A stretch of DNA of 64,000 bases. Source: Lysobacterales bacterium. GTDB lineage: Bacteria > Pseudomonadota > Gammaproteobacteria > Xanthomonadales > SZUA-38. The translations under genes were made by a program, and so were the position numbers. Below are positions 10,401 through 18,394 of the stretch, in pieces. Where the stretch lies: the NCBI GenBank assembly GCA_028285525.1, contig JANQOZ010000090.1:83087-147086 (forward strand). The letters run 5' to 3'. Position 1 is the stretch's first letter, and each line of letters starts with the position of its first letter. The notes beneath the pieces are model-generated. The model was not told the DNA's origin. It did no database searches and saw only the letters and a program-made list of their open reading frames with translations.

Positions 10401-11823
10401 AATCATCGTTTACCACTAGGTTATAGGTGACCGCATCCCCATCCGGGTCTGTGGCACTAGACCAGTCGAAATCTACCGTGAGGCTGGTGACACCCGTTCC
10501 ATCCGTTGGCGAAGACTTCGAAAAGCTGTTCGGTGGAGAGTTGCTCTCCGTATCCGTCCACACATGCCAAAATCCCCCTAAAGCTTCACGAGAGCTACCG
10601 TGCTCGTCTACCGCCCAGACCTGCCAGTAATAATTCTGATTGGGCTGCGGTGGCAAGGTGCAAGTAGATCTGGAGGAAGCAATCCACTCATCTGAGCAGG
10701 ATTGAACAGAGTTTCCGGACTCATCGTTTACCACCAGGTTATAGGTGACCGCGTCTCCATCAGGGTCCGTGGCGCTAGACCAGTCGAAATCTACCGTGAA
10801 GCTGGTGACACCCATTCCATCCGGTGGCGAAGACTTCGAAAAGCTGTTCGGTGGAGAGTTGCTCTCGGTATCCGTCCACACATGCCAAAATCCCCCTGAA
10901 GCTTCACGAGAGTTACCATGGTCGTCTACCGCCCAGACCTGCCAGTAATAGTTCTGATTGGGCTGCGGTGGCAAGGTGCAAGTAGATCTGGAGGAAGCAA
11001 TCCCTTCAACTGAGCAAGATTGAACAGAGTTTCCAGACTCATCGTTTACCACCAGGTTATAGGTGACCGCATCTCCATCAGGGTCTGTGGCGCTAGACCA
11101 GTCGAAGTCGACTGCGTAGCTGGTTACACCCGTTCCACCAGCTGGCGAAGACTTCGAGAAACTGTTCGGAGGTTGGTTGCCAGAGGATGTGCAGTCGACG
11201 GCCGTCTGATCCGCAGGGGACAATATATACAGAACGGGAGACTGGAAGCCGTAGTTGTCGGCACCGTTTGGCGTATAACCGAAATATGTACCGCTACCGG
11301 ATGGGTTGGTAAGTACGTTGCCTGATTTGAATTCGAAGTGTAGGTGCGTACCCCAGTAGTCGGAAAGCCCATAACCTGATCCGCCAATCGTACCCACCTG
11401 ATCGCCGGGCGCAAGACAACTTCCAATTTCCAACCCTGGCGCAAAACTGCCCAAATGAGCATACATGCTGAAAATGGTCTGCCCATTGGTTAGCTGATGT
11501 TCCAGGATAACTGTGTTGCCAAATCCAACGTCATTGCATCCGCAACCTGCTGTGTTGCAACCACTACTGCAACCTTCCCCGTTGATCTGTTTTCGAACCA
11601 CTGTTCCAAAGCTAGTGGCTCTGGCTGTAAGGGTGCTGTTGGAGTAGTCGACACCGGTGTGGTAGTGGTTATCCACTACCAAGTCATATGCGTTGTATTC
11701 TTGGTGAATAGTGTGTGGGCTGGCGACTGGCCGTTGAAAATTGCCAGCTATTGCAAGCTGGGCCTGTAGGCAAAGCAAAACCAGGACTCCGGCCGGCTTG
11801 CGAATTTTCAAATTGCGACCCAT
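7477..11823 (-). CDS. Large secreted protein: two M23-like domains, three Fn3-like repeats, C-terminal beta-propeller
   Basis: This 1448-residue protein has an N-terminal signal peptide (residues 1-27, hydrophobic VLVLLCLQAQLAIA). A first LytM/M23-like domain (about 50-170) has HTGVD and GTHLHFEF; a second (about 565-685) has THVGVD and CHLHLEIRD. These are the HxxxD and HxH zinc motifs of M23 endopeptidases, so both may be active on peptidoglycan or other peptides. Between them lie three 106-residue Fn3-like repeats that are almost identical at DNA level. From about 1060 to 1425 there are SBBP-type beta-propeller repeats (GxxDI.VAKL...G...WxTFLG). The tail ends with FSDTFESQRSAF, close to the GFES endings of other secreted proteins here. 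A GGTAGG sequence precedes the ATG. Likely extracellular or surface-attached; substrate unknown. Confidence 0.85.
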   Translation of the reverse strand: MGRNLKIRKPAGVLVLLCLQAQLAIAGNFQRPVASPHTIHQEYNAYDLVVDNHYHTGVDYSNSTLTARATSFGTVVRKQINGEGCSSGCNTAGCGCNDVGFGNTVILEHQLTNGQTIFSMYAHLGSFAPGLEIGSCLAPGDQVGTIGGSGYGLSDYWGTHLHFEFKSGNVLTNPSGSGTYFGYTPNGADNYGFQSPVLYILSPADQTAVDCTSSGNQPPNSFSKSSPAGGTGVTSYAVDFDWSSATDPDGDAVTYNLVVNDESGNSVQSCSVEGIASSRSTCTLPPQPNQNYYWQVWAVDDHGNSREASGGFWHVWTDTESNSPPNSFSKSSPPDGMGVTSFTVDFDWSSATDPDGDAVTYNLVVNDESGNSVQSCSDEWIASSRSTCTLPPQPNQNYYWQVWAVDEHGSSREALGGFWHVWTDTESNSPPNSFSKSSPTDGTGVTSLTVDFDWSSATDPDGDAVTYNLVVNDDSGNSVESCADSGLVDTRRRCILPQQANKDYYWQVWAVDEFGSSREASGTFWHLWTDVQEPQSTPVMLWKVSVPAPDARVTQLHGAYNDNSAFPNRTHVGVDISTEGTCGQTEVYPIAPGDVVAVFTADDGNADYLGNAVVIHHGSTDYSLYAHLHQAVTLRPNIDAVAADTILGTIGRSGLPATAGCHLHLEIRDFADPVYTGSDASCNNIYLCGDERREDYFLQHWSDSIQPRIGQFATSPEHTPVGPVKALPEGFDDSAFVPGWDVGNNAFSSAIMDVYLKYSDDDNGWFDGQFGRHLGVPHDNGGGAFVHCWSAPDENSSCVNGVWVQDLKQSYEPYQLGHGHSSIILNPSAGAAFLVKEGFWSAYQNHDGFQNLGAPSTDEEPHAGAPNFDNLGVIQKFESGGLYYHPDSQFDRTPPESDLITFLDDDMQSPISATEGWHIVGTDREEIDLYQNGNYLCTTPCTEMFSVDGWRYTISTPDVELSGVSVYPGVISGNLIGFEGEGKVSDSSVMLNNVHNFSYSANRGGGTIVLDIGWRKGKPYELAWNTFVGANSTEPGVSIALDEQGSTYVIGTSDHSWGLPVRDHSAQSDVFVVKYGSNGQYVWHTYLGGGERDRPGAIVARGERIFVAGESEGTWGSPVNDYSGDWDMFLAELDSSGTLVWSAFVGSETKNDYSEGLAIDSNLNLYLTGRAYASWGAPILDHSDNSDIAVAKFRASGELEWNTFLGASDFDAPSGIAAGMDGSIFVTGRSQGSWGNPIGAFAGSTSLVVAKLNNQGTMLWNTFLGVGSARGEDIAVDARGNSYVTGQSSESFGAPNNPHSGDRDILVAKLSPSGNVQWHTFTGGVDDDIGETIVIKGDREILIGARSETNWGAPREPHSGANDIALLQFSSEGLLDWHTFFGSAQPDTVKDMVLDDQGNLLITGEGQGAWGTPIDPHGGGRDTVILKAREIRKSYIFSDTFESQRSAF
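10208..11161 (-). repeat. Three tandem 318-bp coding repeats (106-residue Fn3-like modules)
   Basis: Equivalent positions (CTGTTCGG) fall at 10526, 10844 and 11162, exactly 318 bp apart. Units 10526-10843 and 10844-11161 are nearly identical over long runs, while the unit 10208-10525 has diverged more, especially at its low-coordinate end. Each encodes a module with DGDAVTYNLVVND and YYWQVWAVD. The high identity indicates recent tandem duplication or ongoing conversion. Confidence 0.85.
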
Positions 11824-12514
11824 TGCCTACCACCCTCGTCGGCCGTAGGCCTAGTACCGCAGCAAAACGTAAGGACCAGCCGACCGGCAACCGCCAGATC
11901 GGCGTTTTTCAGAATTTTGCTTAAGACAATAGTCCGACTGTAATTGATAGATCGCAACAGAACGGTAAGCATTAGGTCGATACATTGCCAGTGGTAACGA
12001 GTATTCGTTACCCTATTTCCAGTGTCGGCACGACTTACCGTGATCTCCGCCCTTTTCGGAAAGTAAGGCCTCCCAATCGCCAAATTCAACAAAGCTTCTC
12101 CAACCTCCTGTCTGAGAACACCGCGTAGGTCAAATATACCCCAAAATAATCCAAAGCTCTGGCTGGCACGTCATGCAACGCGATATTAATGAGCGGGCCA
12201 AGGCAAGAAGTGATGGTAGCGCCAACCACGAGGCGCTCCCGTCACCGGTAGGATCTGCCTCAGCAGTCGTAACTACATAGACCCCGATTTGTACAGGAAT
12301 CGCGATGAAGCGCGCTTTGTGACCCAATCCGGAAACCGGGTCCCAACTGCGTCACTAGCTCACGATAGGCATGAGAAAAGTGCTCACAATCACCGGCAGT
12401 GACTGAGAGAAACAACCGCTTAACGGCACTACCCCACTAGCATCACCCGTCATTGAGTGAATCGCGCATATTTCGCGTTGCTATTGGTATACGCCGAAGC
12501 CTGGAGGTCCCGCA
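11824..12514. other. 691-bp gene-free divergent intergenic region
   Basis: This stretch separates the large M23/propeller gene (minus) from the subtilase gene (plus), so both promoters should lie here. Two short minus-strand frames (11808-12092 and 12130-12327) have no plausible ribosome-binding site, family resemblance or sensible composition, and I do not call them genes. A perfect 8+4+8 dyad lies at 11993-12012. GC content appears to change around here between the island on the left and the GC-rich DNA on the right. I see no RNA gene. Confidence 0.7.
11993..12012. promoter_or_regulatory. Perfect 20-bp dyad (GGTAACGA-N4-TCGTTACC), operator candidate
   Basis: Arms GGTAACGA (11993-12000) and TCGTTACC (12005-12012) are exact reverse complements around GTAT. 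The site lies 170 bp upstream of the M23/propeller start. No T-run follows on either strand, so a regulator binding site is more likely than a terminator. The cognate regulator is not identifiable. Confidence 0.45.
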
Positions 12515-14059
12515 GTGAAAACCGTCAAGCAAAATATCGAAGAAATCCTGGACACCACCACCGACCAGGAGGATTCCGATCAGAAATACGATGTCATCGT
12601 TCAGGTTGATACGGGTTTTGAAAAAGCCCACCGTAACCTGATGGAGCGCGCCGTTGAGGCGATCCGAAACCGCGGCATTGTCGTGGAGCCCAGAGACATT
12701 ATTCCGGCCGTTGGTGACGCGTTTGCCTCATCGCTCAAAAGCGCCAGCGGTAAACCCACCGCAAGCGCCAAACGCCGCTTTCGAACTCAGCGATCCAGCC
12801 TGGCGGCGCAGACGGCGCTGGCCTCGTTGAAAGGTCTGGCAGCGAAGCAGATCGCCCAGCAATCCAACAACGCGCTGAAGATCCTTCACAAGCGCAGAGG
12901 ATTCACCGTCCCCACCAGCAAGACCAAGGCAGAAGGCCGTTCCGCGTACTTCTGGTCCTCGGCCAGCGCTCGCGCCTTGCTCTCCCGGGATGAACTGGCC
13001 AATCTGATGGATATCGATGGCGACTTGGCCACGGTTCATCGCAATCGTCGGTTAAGAGTTCCCAACATCAGCGAACCCCAGCGGCTGCCGGAAAACGTCC
13101 AGGACAGCAAAGCCAGCCCCTGGGGAATCTCAGCCACCGGCGCGCTGGCCGCCTGGGGAGCCTACGGCGCGCGCGGCGCAGGCACGCGCGTTGCGGTGCT
13201 CGATACCGGGGTGGACGCAACCCACCCCGATCTCGCCGGCAAAGTTGCCACGTTTGCGGAGTTTGATGGCTCGGGGCAGCTGATCAGCAACGCGCCGCGT
13301 GACTCCGATCGGCACGGCACCCATGTTTGCGGAACCATCGCTGGCGGCAATAACAGCGGCCGCTGGATCGGCATGGCGCCCGACGCAGAACTGGCCGTCG
13401 CGCTTGTACTCGACGGCGCCATCGGGGGTACCGACGCGCAGGTGCTCGCCGGCATCGATTGGGCCCTCAATCAGAACGTCCACGCCATCAATATGTCACT
13501 CGGGGGCCTGAGCCTGAATCCGATTGTCCAAAACACCTACCATCAGGCCATCGTCAACGCCCTCCTTCTGGGCATACCGGTGGTCACGGCGATTGGCAAT
13601 GACGGTCATCAGACCACCGGCTTACCGGGCGCCGATCTTTTTGCCTTTGCCGTAGGCGCAACCGACGTGACCGACAACGTGGCAGGATTCAGCGGCGGGC
13701 GAACCCAGGTGATCACCTCTTCACCCTTTATCAATCCGGGCTTCTTACCCCTGCCCTACTCCAAGCCGGAGATTTCTGCGCCGGGCGTTGCCGTCACCTC
13801 CTGTGTGCCGGGCAACGATTACGCCACTTTTAACGGCACCTCCATGGCAACACCCCACGTCGCCGGCGCGGTTGCCCTGCTGCTCAGCGCAACCGCCAAC
13901 ATGATCAATGTTCCGGCCCAGCAGCGCGCCTTCCTCATCCAGGATCTGCTCACGGGCTCGGTAGAAAAACTCGGTGAGAGCGGGCAGGATCACCGCTATG
14001 GTTTTGGCCGCCTGGACATACTGAGCGCGGTTGGACATGCTCGTGAGCAGGGTTTTTGA
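12515..14059 (+). CDS. Subtilisin-like serine protease (S8 family)
   Basis: This 514-residue protein starts at GTG 12515, with a strong GGAGG seven bases upstream. The catalytic triad is clear: Asp230 (VLDTGVDATHPDL), His267 (RHGTHVCGTIAG) and Ser443 (GTSMATPHVAGA), with oxyanion Asn362 (AIGNDG). Residues 1-190 form an N-terminal region with propeptide-like elements (YDVIVQVDTGFEKAHRNLME and a later ELANLMDIDG stretch) but no recognisable signal peptide. The enzyme may therefore be cytoplasmic or exported by a non-Sec route. A propeptide-like lipoprotein gene follows after nine bases. The protease call is certain; substrate and location are not. Confidence 0.95.
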   Translation: MKTVKQNIEEILDTTTDQEDSDQKYDVIVQVDTGFEKAHRNLMERAVEAIRNRGIVVEPRDIIPAVGDAFASSLKSASGKPTASAKRRFRTQRSSLAAQTALASLKGLAAKQIAQQSNNALKILHKRRGFTVPTSKTKAEGRSAYFWSSASARALLSRDELANLMDIDGDLATVHRNRRLRVPNISEPQRLPENVQDSKASPWGISATGALAAWGAYGARGAGTRVAVLDTGVDATHPDLAGKVATFAEFDGSGQLISNAPRDSDRHGTHVCGTIAGGNNSGRWIGMAPDAELAVALVLDGAIGGTDAQVLAGIDWALNQNVHAINMSLGGLSLNPIVQNTYHQAIVNALLLGIPVVTAIGNDGHQTTGLPGADLFAFAVGATDVTDNVAGFSGGRTQVITSSPFINPGFLPLPYSKPEISAPGVAVTSCVPGNDYATFNGTSMATPHVAGAVALLLSATANMINVPAQQRAFLIQDLLTGSVEKLGESGQDHRYGFGRLDILSAVGHAREQGF

Positions 14060-14068
14060 CACAAGGGC

Positions 14069-14629
14069 GTGAAACTGAGCGGCGGCACATCTACAGACAC
14101 TCTTTTGGCTGTGGCAACCTTGACGCTCTGCGTGGCATGCTCACCGGGTGGCGAGTCGAGCGGAAACGCTGGCTCGCAGCAAAGCACCGCGGACAAGACC
14201 CAGGAGCCCATGACAACCCGAGATCAGCTCAAGGACGGCGCGGATACCTCCGCGTCGGAAGCCACTAGCAGCAAGCTGACGGCAGAACTCGCGCAACGGC
14301 TGCGCAGCGCCAAGCCCGAAAGCCGTCTGGCCGTGCTCGTGGAAATCGCAACGCCCAGACCTCAGGTTCAGTTTGCACCGCAAAATCGCGACGGCGAGGT
14401 GCGCCTGCGGCCAAAGTCGGTGGAGGTGGACGCGGCGACTTCCACCGCCGTTTTTGATCAAGCCGTAGCGTATTTTGAAACTCGCCCATGGAGCGGACAC
14501 GAACCGGTCTTTATCCGGGCCGCCAGCGCTGTCTCGATGGAAGTGAGTGCTGACGAGCTGGCCGACATTGTGAAACAGCCTTTTGTGCGAGCCGTGTCGC
14601 TCAATCAGCGGCACTCGCCGCAACGCTAA
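14069..14629 (+). CDS. Putative lipoprotein with S8-propeptide-like C-terminal half
   Basis: This 186-residue protein starts at GTG 14069, with AAGGG just upstream, nine bases after the subtilase stop. An N-terminal hydrophobic segment ends in LCVAC, a possible though atypical lipobox. A low-complexity Ser/Gly/Thr linker follows. Residues from about 85 (RLAVLVEIATPRPQVQF) to the end (VSADELADIVKQPFVRAVSL) resemble the I9/propeptide fold that chaperones or inhibits subtilases. I infer an envelope partner, inhibitor or chaperone of the adjacent protease. This is inference from sequence style and adjacency; the protein could instead be an unrelated lipoprotein. Confidence 0.6.
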   Translation: MKLSGGTSTDTLLAVATLTLCVACSPGGESSGNAGSQQSTADKTQEPMTTRDQLKDGADTSASEATSSKLTAELAQRLRSAKPESRLAVLVEIATPRPQVQFAPQNRDGEVRLRPKSVEVDAATSTAVFDQAVAYFETRPWSGHEPVFIRAASAVSMEVSADELADIVKQPFVRAVSLNQRHSPQR

Positions 14630-14656
14630 GATTCCCATTAAGAAATGGCTTGACTG

Positions 14657-16180
14657 CTAGTCGCGAGCCTCATTTTTCGGAACGCCTGCACCCTCACGTC
14701 CCCCGTCCATTCTTTCACGCCAGAAGTCCGCATTCATGATCCCAAGCTCTTCGGGATCGAACGTGTAGTTTTTCACGCCCAACGCCTGCTGCCGTTCGTA
14801 GTCCCTCAGCGCCTTGATCGCAGGCCCACCCAGAAAAAAGATCACCAGGATGACCACGATGTTGAGCCACGCCATGACGCCGACACCGATGTCTCCCAGT
14901 GCCCACGCGAGATCGGCAGTGCGGATTGAGCCATAGAACACCATGCCAAGCAGCAGCACCTTCAGAAGCGTGAGCTCCCCGGGAAAGGTGAAGGTGCGGC
15001 GCATGTACGCCACGTTGGTCTCTGCGACGTAGTAGTAAGCGAGAATGGTGGTAAAGGCGAAGAAAAAGAGCGCCAGCGCCACAAACACCTTGCCAACGTC
15101 CGGGAACACGCTCTCGAGCGCCATCTGGGTGAACGCTGGGCTGTTGGCTGCCGTCTCAGCCGCCAGGTTCTGGATCAGAAAACCGCCGTCGCCGCCGTGG
15201 ACGTTGTAGGCACCGGTGATCAAGATCATGAAGGCCGTGGCGCTGCAAACAAAAAGCGTGTCGACGTAGACCGAGAACGCCTGAACGAGCCCCTGCTGTG
15301 CCGGGTGTTCAACTTCCGCGGCAGCCGCGGCGTGCGGACCCGAGCCCTGCCCCGCTTCGTTTGAATACACCCCGCGCTTCACGCCCCAGCCGATGGCAGC
15401 GCCGACACCCGCCATGGGCGTGAACGCGTCGGTGACAATCAGCTTGACGATGCCCGGCAGTTCGCCGAGGTTCATGCCGATCACCACCAACGCCAGCAGC
15501 ATGTAGGCCACCGCCATGAACGGCACAACAATCTGCGTGAAACCCGCGATACGCTTCACGCCGCCGAAGATGATCGCGCCCAGGAATACCACGACGCCTC
15601 CAGCCGTGATCAGCTTGGTGGTGCTGACCTCGGACCCCATGAGGTCAATAAGCTGGCCGGGGCCGAAGGCAACCTCCGCCGCGTTGGCCATAGCGTTAGC
15701 CTGCACCCCCGGCAAAAGCAGCCCAACCGCAAGCACGGTAAATACCGCAAACAGCCACCCAAACCATTTCTGGCCAAGCGCTTTTTCGAAGTAGAACGCC
15801 GGCCCGCCCCGATATTGCCCCTCGTCGACTTCCTTGTAGATCTGCCCCATGGCCGACTCGATGTACGCGGTTGCCGCGCCTAGAAACGCCACAACCCACA
15901 TCCAGAACACGGCGCCGGGACCGCCGAAACCAATCGCCGCGGCCACTCCGGCAATGTTGCCGGTGCCAACGCGCCCGGACAGCGAAACCGCCAAGGCCTG
16001 AAAAGTCGAAATGCCCTGTTCAGAGCTGCCGCCATCGCGAAGCAGCCGAATCATCTCGGCAAACTGGCGAACCTGCACAAAGCGGGTGACAACGGAGAAA
16101 AACAGGCCCGCGCCAAGGCACAGGTAGATCAGAGCCGGACTCCAGATGAGGCCGGATAAAGCGTCAACGATTGATTGCAC
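14657..16180 (-). CDS. Alanine/glycine:cation symporter (AGCS family)
   Basis: This is a roughly 507-residue inner-membrane transporter with about 10-11 hydrophobic segments. Family landmarks include VSLSGRVGTGNIAGVAAAIGFGGPGA near the N-terminus and GWGVKRGVYSNEAGQGSGPHAAAAA in the middle. It should import alanine or glycine with sodium or protons. The start is placed at GTG 16178-16180 (VQSIVDALSG), with AAGG six bases upstream. The open frame extends about 150 codons further, but that part is not hydrophobic and overlaps the divergent neighbour. The C-terminal cytoplasmic tail (DPEELGIMNADFW) is typical. It appears monocistronic. Confidence 0.93.
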   Translation of the reverse strand: MQSIVDALSGLIWSPALIYLCLGAGLFFSVVTRFVQVRQFAEMIRLLRDGGSSEQGISTFQALAVSLSGRVGTGNIAGVAAAIGFGGPGAVFWMWVVAFLGAATAYIESAMGQIYKEVDEGQYRGGPAFYFEKALGQKWFGWLFAVFTVLAVGLLLPGVQANAMANAAEVAFGPGQLIDLMGSEVSTTKLITAGGVVVFLGAIIFGGVKRIAGFTQIVVPFMAVAYMLLALVVIGMNLGELPGIVKLIVTDAFTPMAGVGAAIGWGVKRGVYSNEAGQGSGPHAAAAAEVEHPAQQGLVQAFSVYVDTLFVCSATAFMILITGAYNVHGGDGGFLIQNLAAETAANSPAFTQMALESVFPDVGKVFVALALFFFAFTTILAYYYVAETNVAYMRRTFTFPGELTLLKVLLLGMVFYGSIRTADLAWALGDIGVGVMAWLNIVVILVIFFLGGPAIKALRDYERQQALGVKNYTFDPEELGIMNADFWRERMDGGREGAGVPKNEARD

Positions 16181-16361
16181 GAAAAACCTTAGGTCAGCTG
16201 CGGAAGGCGGTTGTTGGAGCGATCGGCAGTCTAGCATCGAACGCGGCGACCAGAGCGAATTGCTCGGGATCAGCCAGCCGCTGCCTGGGTGTATGATCAA
16301 TCCGGGCTGGGCCTCACGGTGACGCGGGTGCAGCGCAATCATCACGCACAAAGGCGAGGCA

Positions 16362-18326
16362 ATGACGACAATGACGATCCCAACCTGGCGTCGGTGGCCT
16401 GCGGGGTGCCTTCTGGGCACTTTCCTGGCAATGCTGCTGCCAACCGCGGGATTTACGGAACCCAGCGCTGCACACGAGGCATTGCTGAAGAACCAAGGTT
16501 GGACCAGCTTCGGCGGCGTGGCTTCCGGCGGACAGTATTCGGCGCTCGACGAGATCAACCGCGCCAACGTGAAAGGCCTTGAGCGAGCCTGGACCAGCCG
16601 CACCGGCGACGTCGTCGAGGGCCCTGCCATCGAAGGGGGTTCGTCCTTTGAGGGGACGCCGATTTACTGGGGCGGCAAGCTTTATGTCTGTACGCCCATG
16701 CACCGCGTGCTTGCCCTGGAACCCGATACCGGCAAGGTCATCTGGCGCTTCGACGCCCTGAGCACGCTGGCCGAGCCCCCACCCCGGTTTGCAGCGAACT
16801 GCCGCGGGGTGTCGCTCTGGGTCGACCCAGACGCTGAAGCGGGCGCGAGCTGTCGTGCTCGAATCATCAAGCCAGACATCTTCGCGCGCCTTATCGCGAT
16901 CGATGCCCAAACCGGCAAAGCCTGCGAAGGGTTTGGCGATAAAGGCGTGGTCAGGCTGAATGACCTCGACAATGGCGGTGAAGGCGACCTGTACCTGACC
17001 TCCCCGCCGGCGGTGCTGGGCAACCTGATCATCACCGGCAGCGTGGTCGGCGACAACATCGTCGCCAATGCTGCGGACGGCTACGTAAGGGCCTTCGACG
17101 CACGCACCGGCAAGCTGGCCTGGTCATTTAATCCGATTCCCGTTGCGCTCAGCGACAAAACCGGCGGCTCTAACGTATGGTCTCTCATCGCGGTCGATGA
17201 GGAACGACAGCTCGTTTTTCTGCCGACCTCGAGTCCCAGCGTCGATCCGTACGGCGTTAATCGCACCGAACCGATACCGCTGGCCAACGCGGTGGTCGCG
17301 CTGGATGGGCGTAACGGTGAGGTCGTCTGGAGCTTTCAGACGGTGCACCACGATCTCTTTGACTACGACCTGCCGGCGCAGCCGATCCTGTTTGACCTGA
17401 AGCGCGACGGCGAAGCCATACCGGCGGTCGCGCAGATCACGAAGCTGGGTTTTGTTTTTATGCTCGACCGGCGCACGGGTGAACCGCTGCACCCCGTCGA
17501 AGAGCGACCGGTACCGAAGAGCAACATCCCCAACGAACGCGCTTCGCCGACCCAGCCCGTACCGGTGACGCCAGCACCGTTTGCGCGCCAGCAGATCAAC
17601 CCGGACGACATGTTTGGCCTGACGCCGGTCGACAAGCTGGCCTGCCGGCGCCGATTCGACGCCCTGCGCTACGAGGGGTTGTTCACCCCACCGAGCGAAC
17701 AGGGTTCTATCCAGCTCCCCTCCGCCCTGGGCGGCGGGAACTGGGGCGGCGCTTCGCTGGATCCGCGCAGCAACACGCTGATTGTTAAAACGCAAAACCT
17801 CGCCACTATCATGAAGCTGGTACCCGCGGATCCGGCCGAAACCCGGCCGACAGGTCCGCCGGTCGAATTCCTCAAGAAGCCGCTCAACCAGACCCCCTAT
17901 CGGCTCGACGGCGAGTTCTTCCTGTCGCCGCTGGGTATTCCGTGTACGCCGCCGCCGTGGGGTGAACTCGTCGGCATCGATCTAGACAGCGGCGAGCACC
18001 TCTGGCGGCAGCCGCTGGGCCGCTATCCGATCACCGATGGCGTACGCACACAGGCGTCGTGGGGTTCACCCAACGTCGGTGGGCCGCTGGCGACAGGCGG
18101 TGGCCTGGTGTTTATCGGCGCGGGCATGGACTCGACCTTTCGCGCGCTGGACACCACAACGGGTGAGCTGCTTTGGCAAGACGAAGACCTGCCCGCACCC
18201 GCTATGGCGGTGCCGATGACCTATCAACACGACGGGCACCAGTACGTGGTGGTCGCCGCCGGTGGTAACGGGCTGGCCGAGACCAAACAGTCCGACGCGA
18301 TTGTGGCTTATCGTCTCGGCGAATGA
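16362..18326 (+). CDS. PQQ-dependent dehydrogenase, glucose/quinate/shikimate type, periplasmic
   Basis: This 654-residue protein has an N-terminal signal peptide (hydrophobic LLGTFLAMLLPTAGF) and an eight-bladed quinoprotein propeller. Typical blade sequences include GGQYSALDEINRANV, ALEPDTGKVIWRFD, GEVVWSFQTVHHDLFDYDLP and the C-terminal ASWGSPNVGGPLATGGGLVF. These are closest to membrane glucose dehydrogenase-type enzymes, but the four-helix N-terminal membrane anchor is absent, so the protein is probably soluble in the periplasm. It would oxidise a sugar or alcohol and pass electrons to the respiratory chain. No pqq biosynthesis genes are in the window. An AAGGCGAGG site precedes the ATG. 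Confidence 0.9.
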   Translation: MTTMTIPTWRRWPAGCLLGTFLAMLLPTAGFTEPSAAHEALLKNQGWTSFGGVASGGQYSALDEINRANVKGLERAWTSRTGDVVEGPAIEGGSSFEGTPIYWGGKLYVCTPMHRVLALEPDTGKVIWRFDALSTLAEPPPRFAANCRGVSLWVDPDAEAGASCRARIIKPDIFARLIAIDAQTGKACEGFGDKGVVRLNDLDNGGEGDLYLTSPPAVLGNLIITGSVVGDNIVANAADGYVRAFDARTGKLAWSFNPIPVALSDKTGGSNVWSLIAVDEERQLVFLPTSSPSVDPYGVNRTEPIPLANAVVALDGRNGEVVWSFQTVHHDLFDYDLPAQPILFDLKRDGEAIPAVAQITKLGFVFMLDRRTGEPLHPVEERPVPKSNIPNERASPTQPVPVTPAPFARQQINPDDMFGLTPVDKLACRRRFDALRYEGLFTPPSEQGSIQLPSALGGGNWGGASLDPRSNTLIVKTQNLATIMKLVPADPAETRPTGPPVEFLKKPLNQTPYRLDGEFFLSPLGIPCTPPPWGELVGIDLDSGEHLWRQPLGRYPITDGVRTQASWGSPNVGGPLATGGGLVFIGAGMDSTFRALDTTTGELLWQDEDLPAPAMAVPMTYQHDGHQYVVVAAGGNGLAETKQSDAIVAYRLGE

Positions 18327-18394
18327 CGCTGATGGCCAGCGGCGCTAGCAATTTGCTACCGTGACAGCCTTCTCCGGTACTGGGTGCATAAACC

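Noticed and set aside
11808..12327. Two short minus-strand frames (94 and 65 codons) in the intergenic region
   Set aside because: No ribosome-binding site, no recognisable protein and unconvincing composition. The first also overlaps the start of a certain gene.
14657..16630. A 657-residue version of the AGCS symporter
   Set aside because: The extension is non-hydrophobic and overlaps the divergent PQQ dehydrogenase gene; a GTG with AAGG at 16180 gives the normal length.
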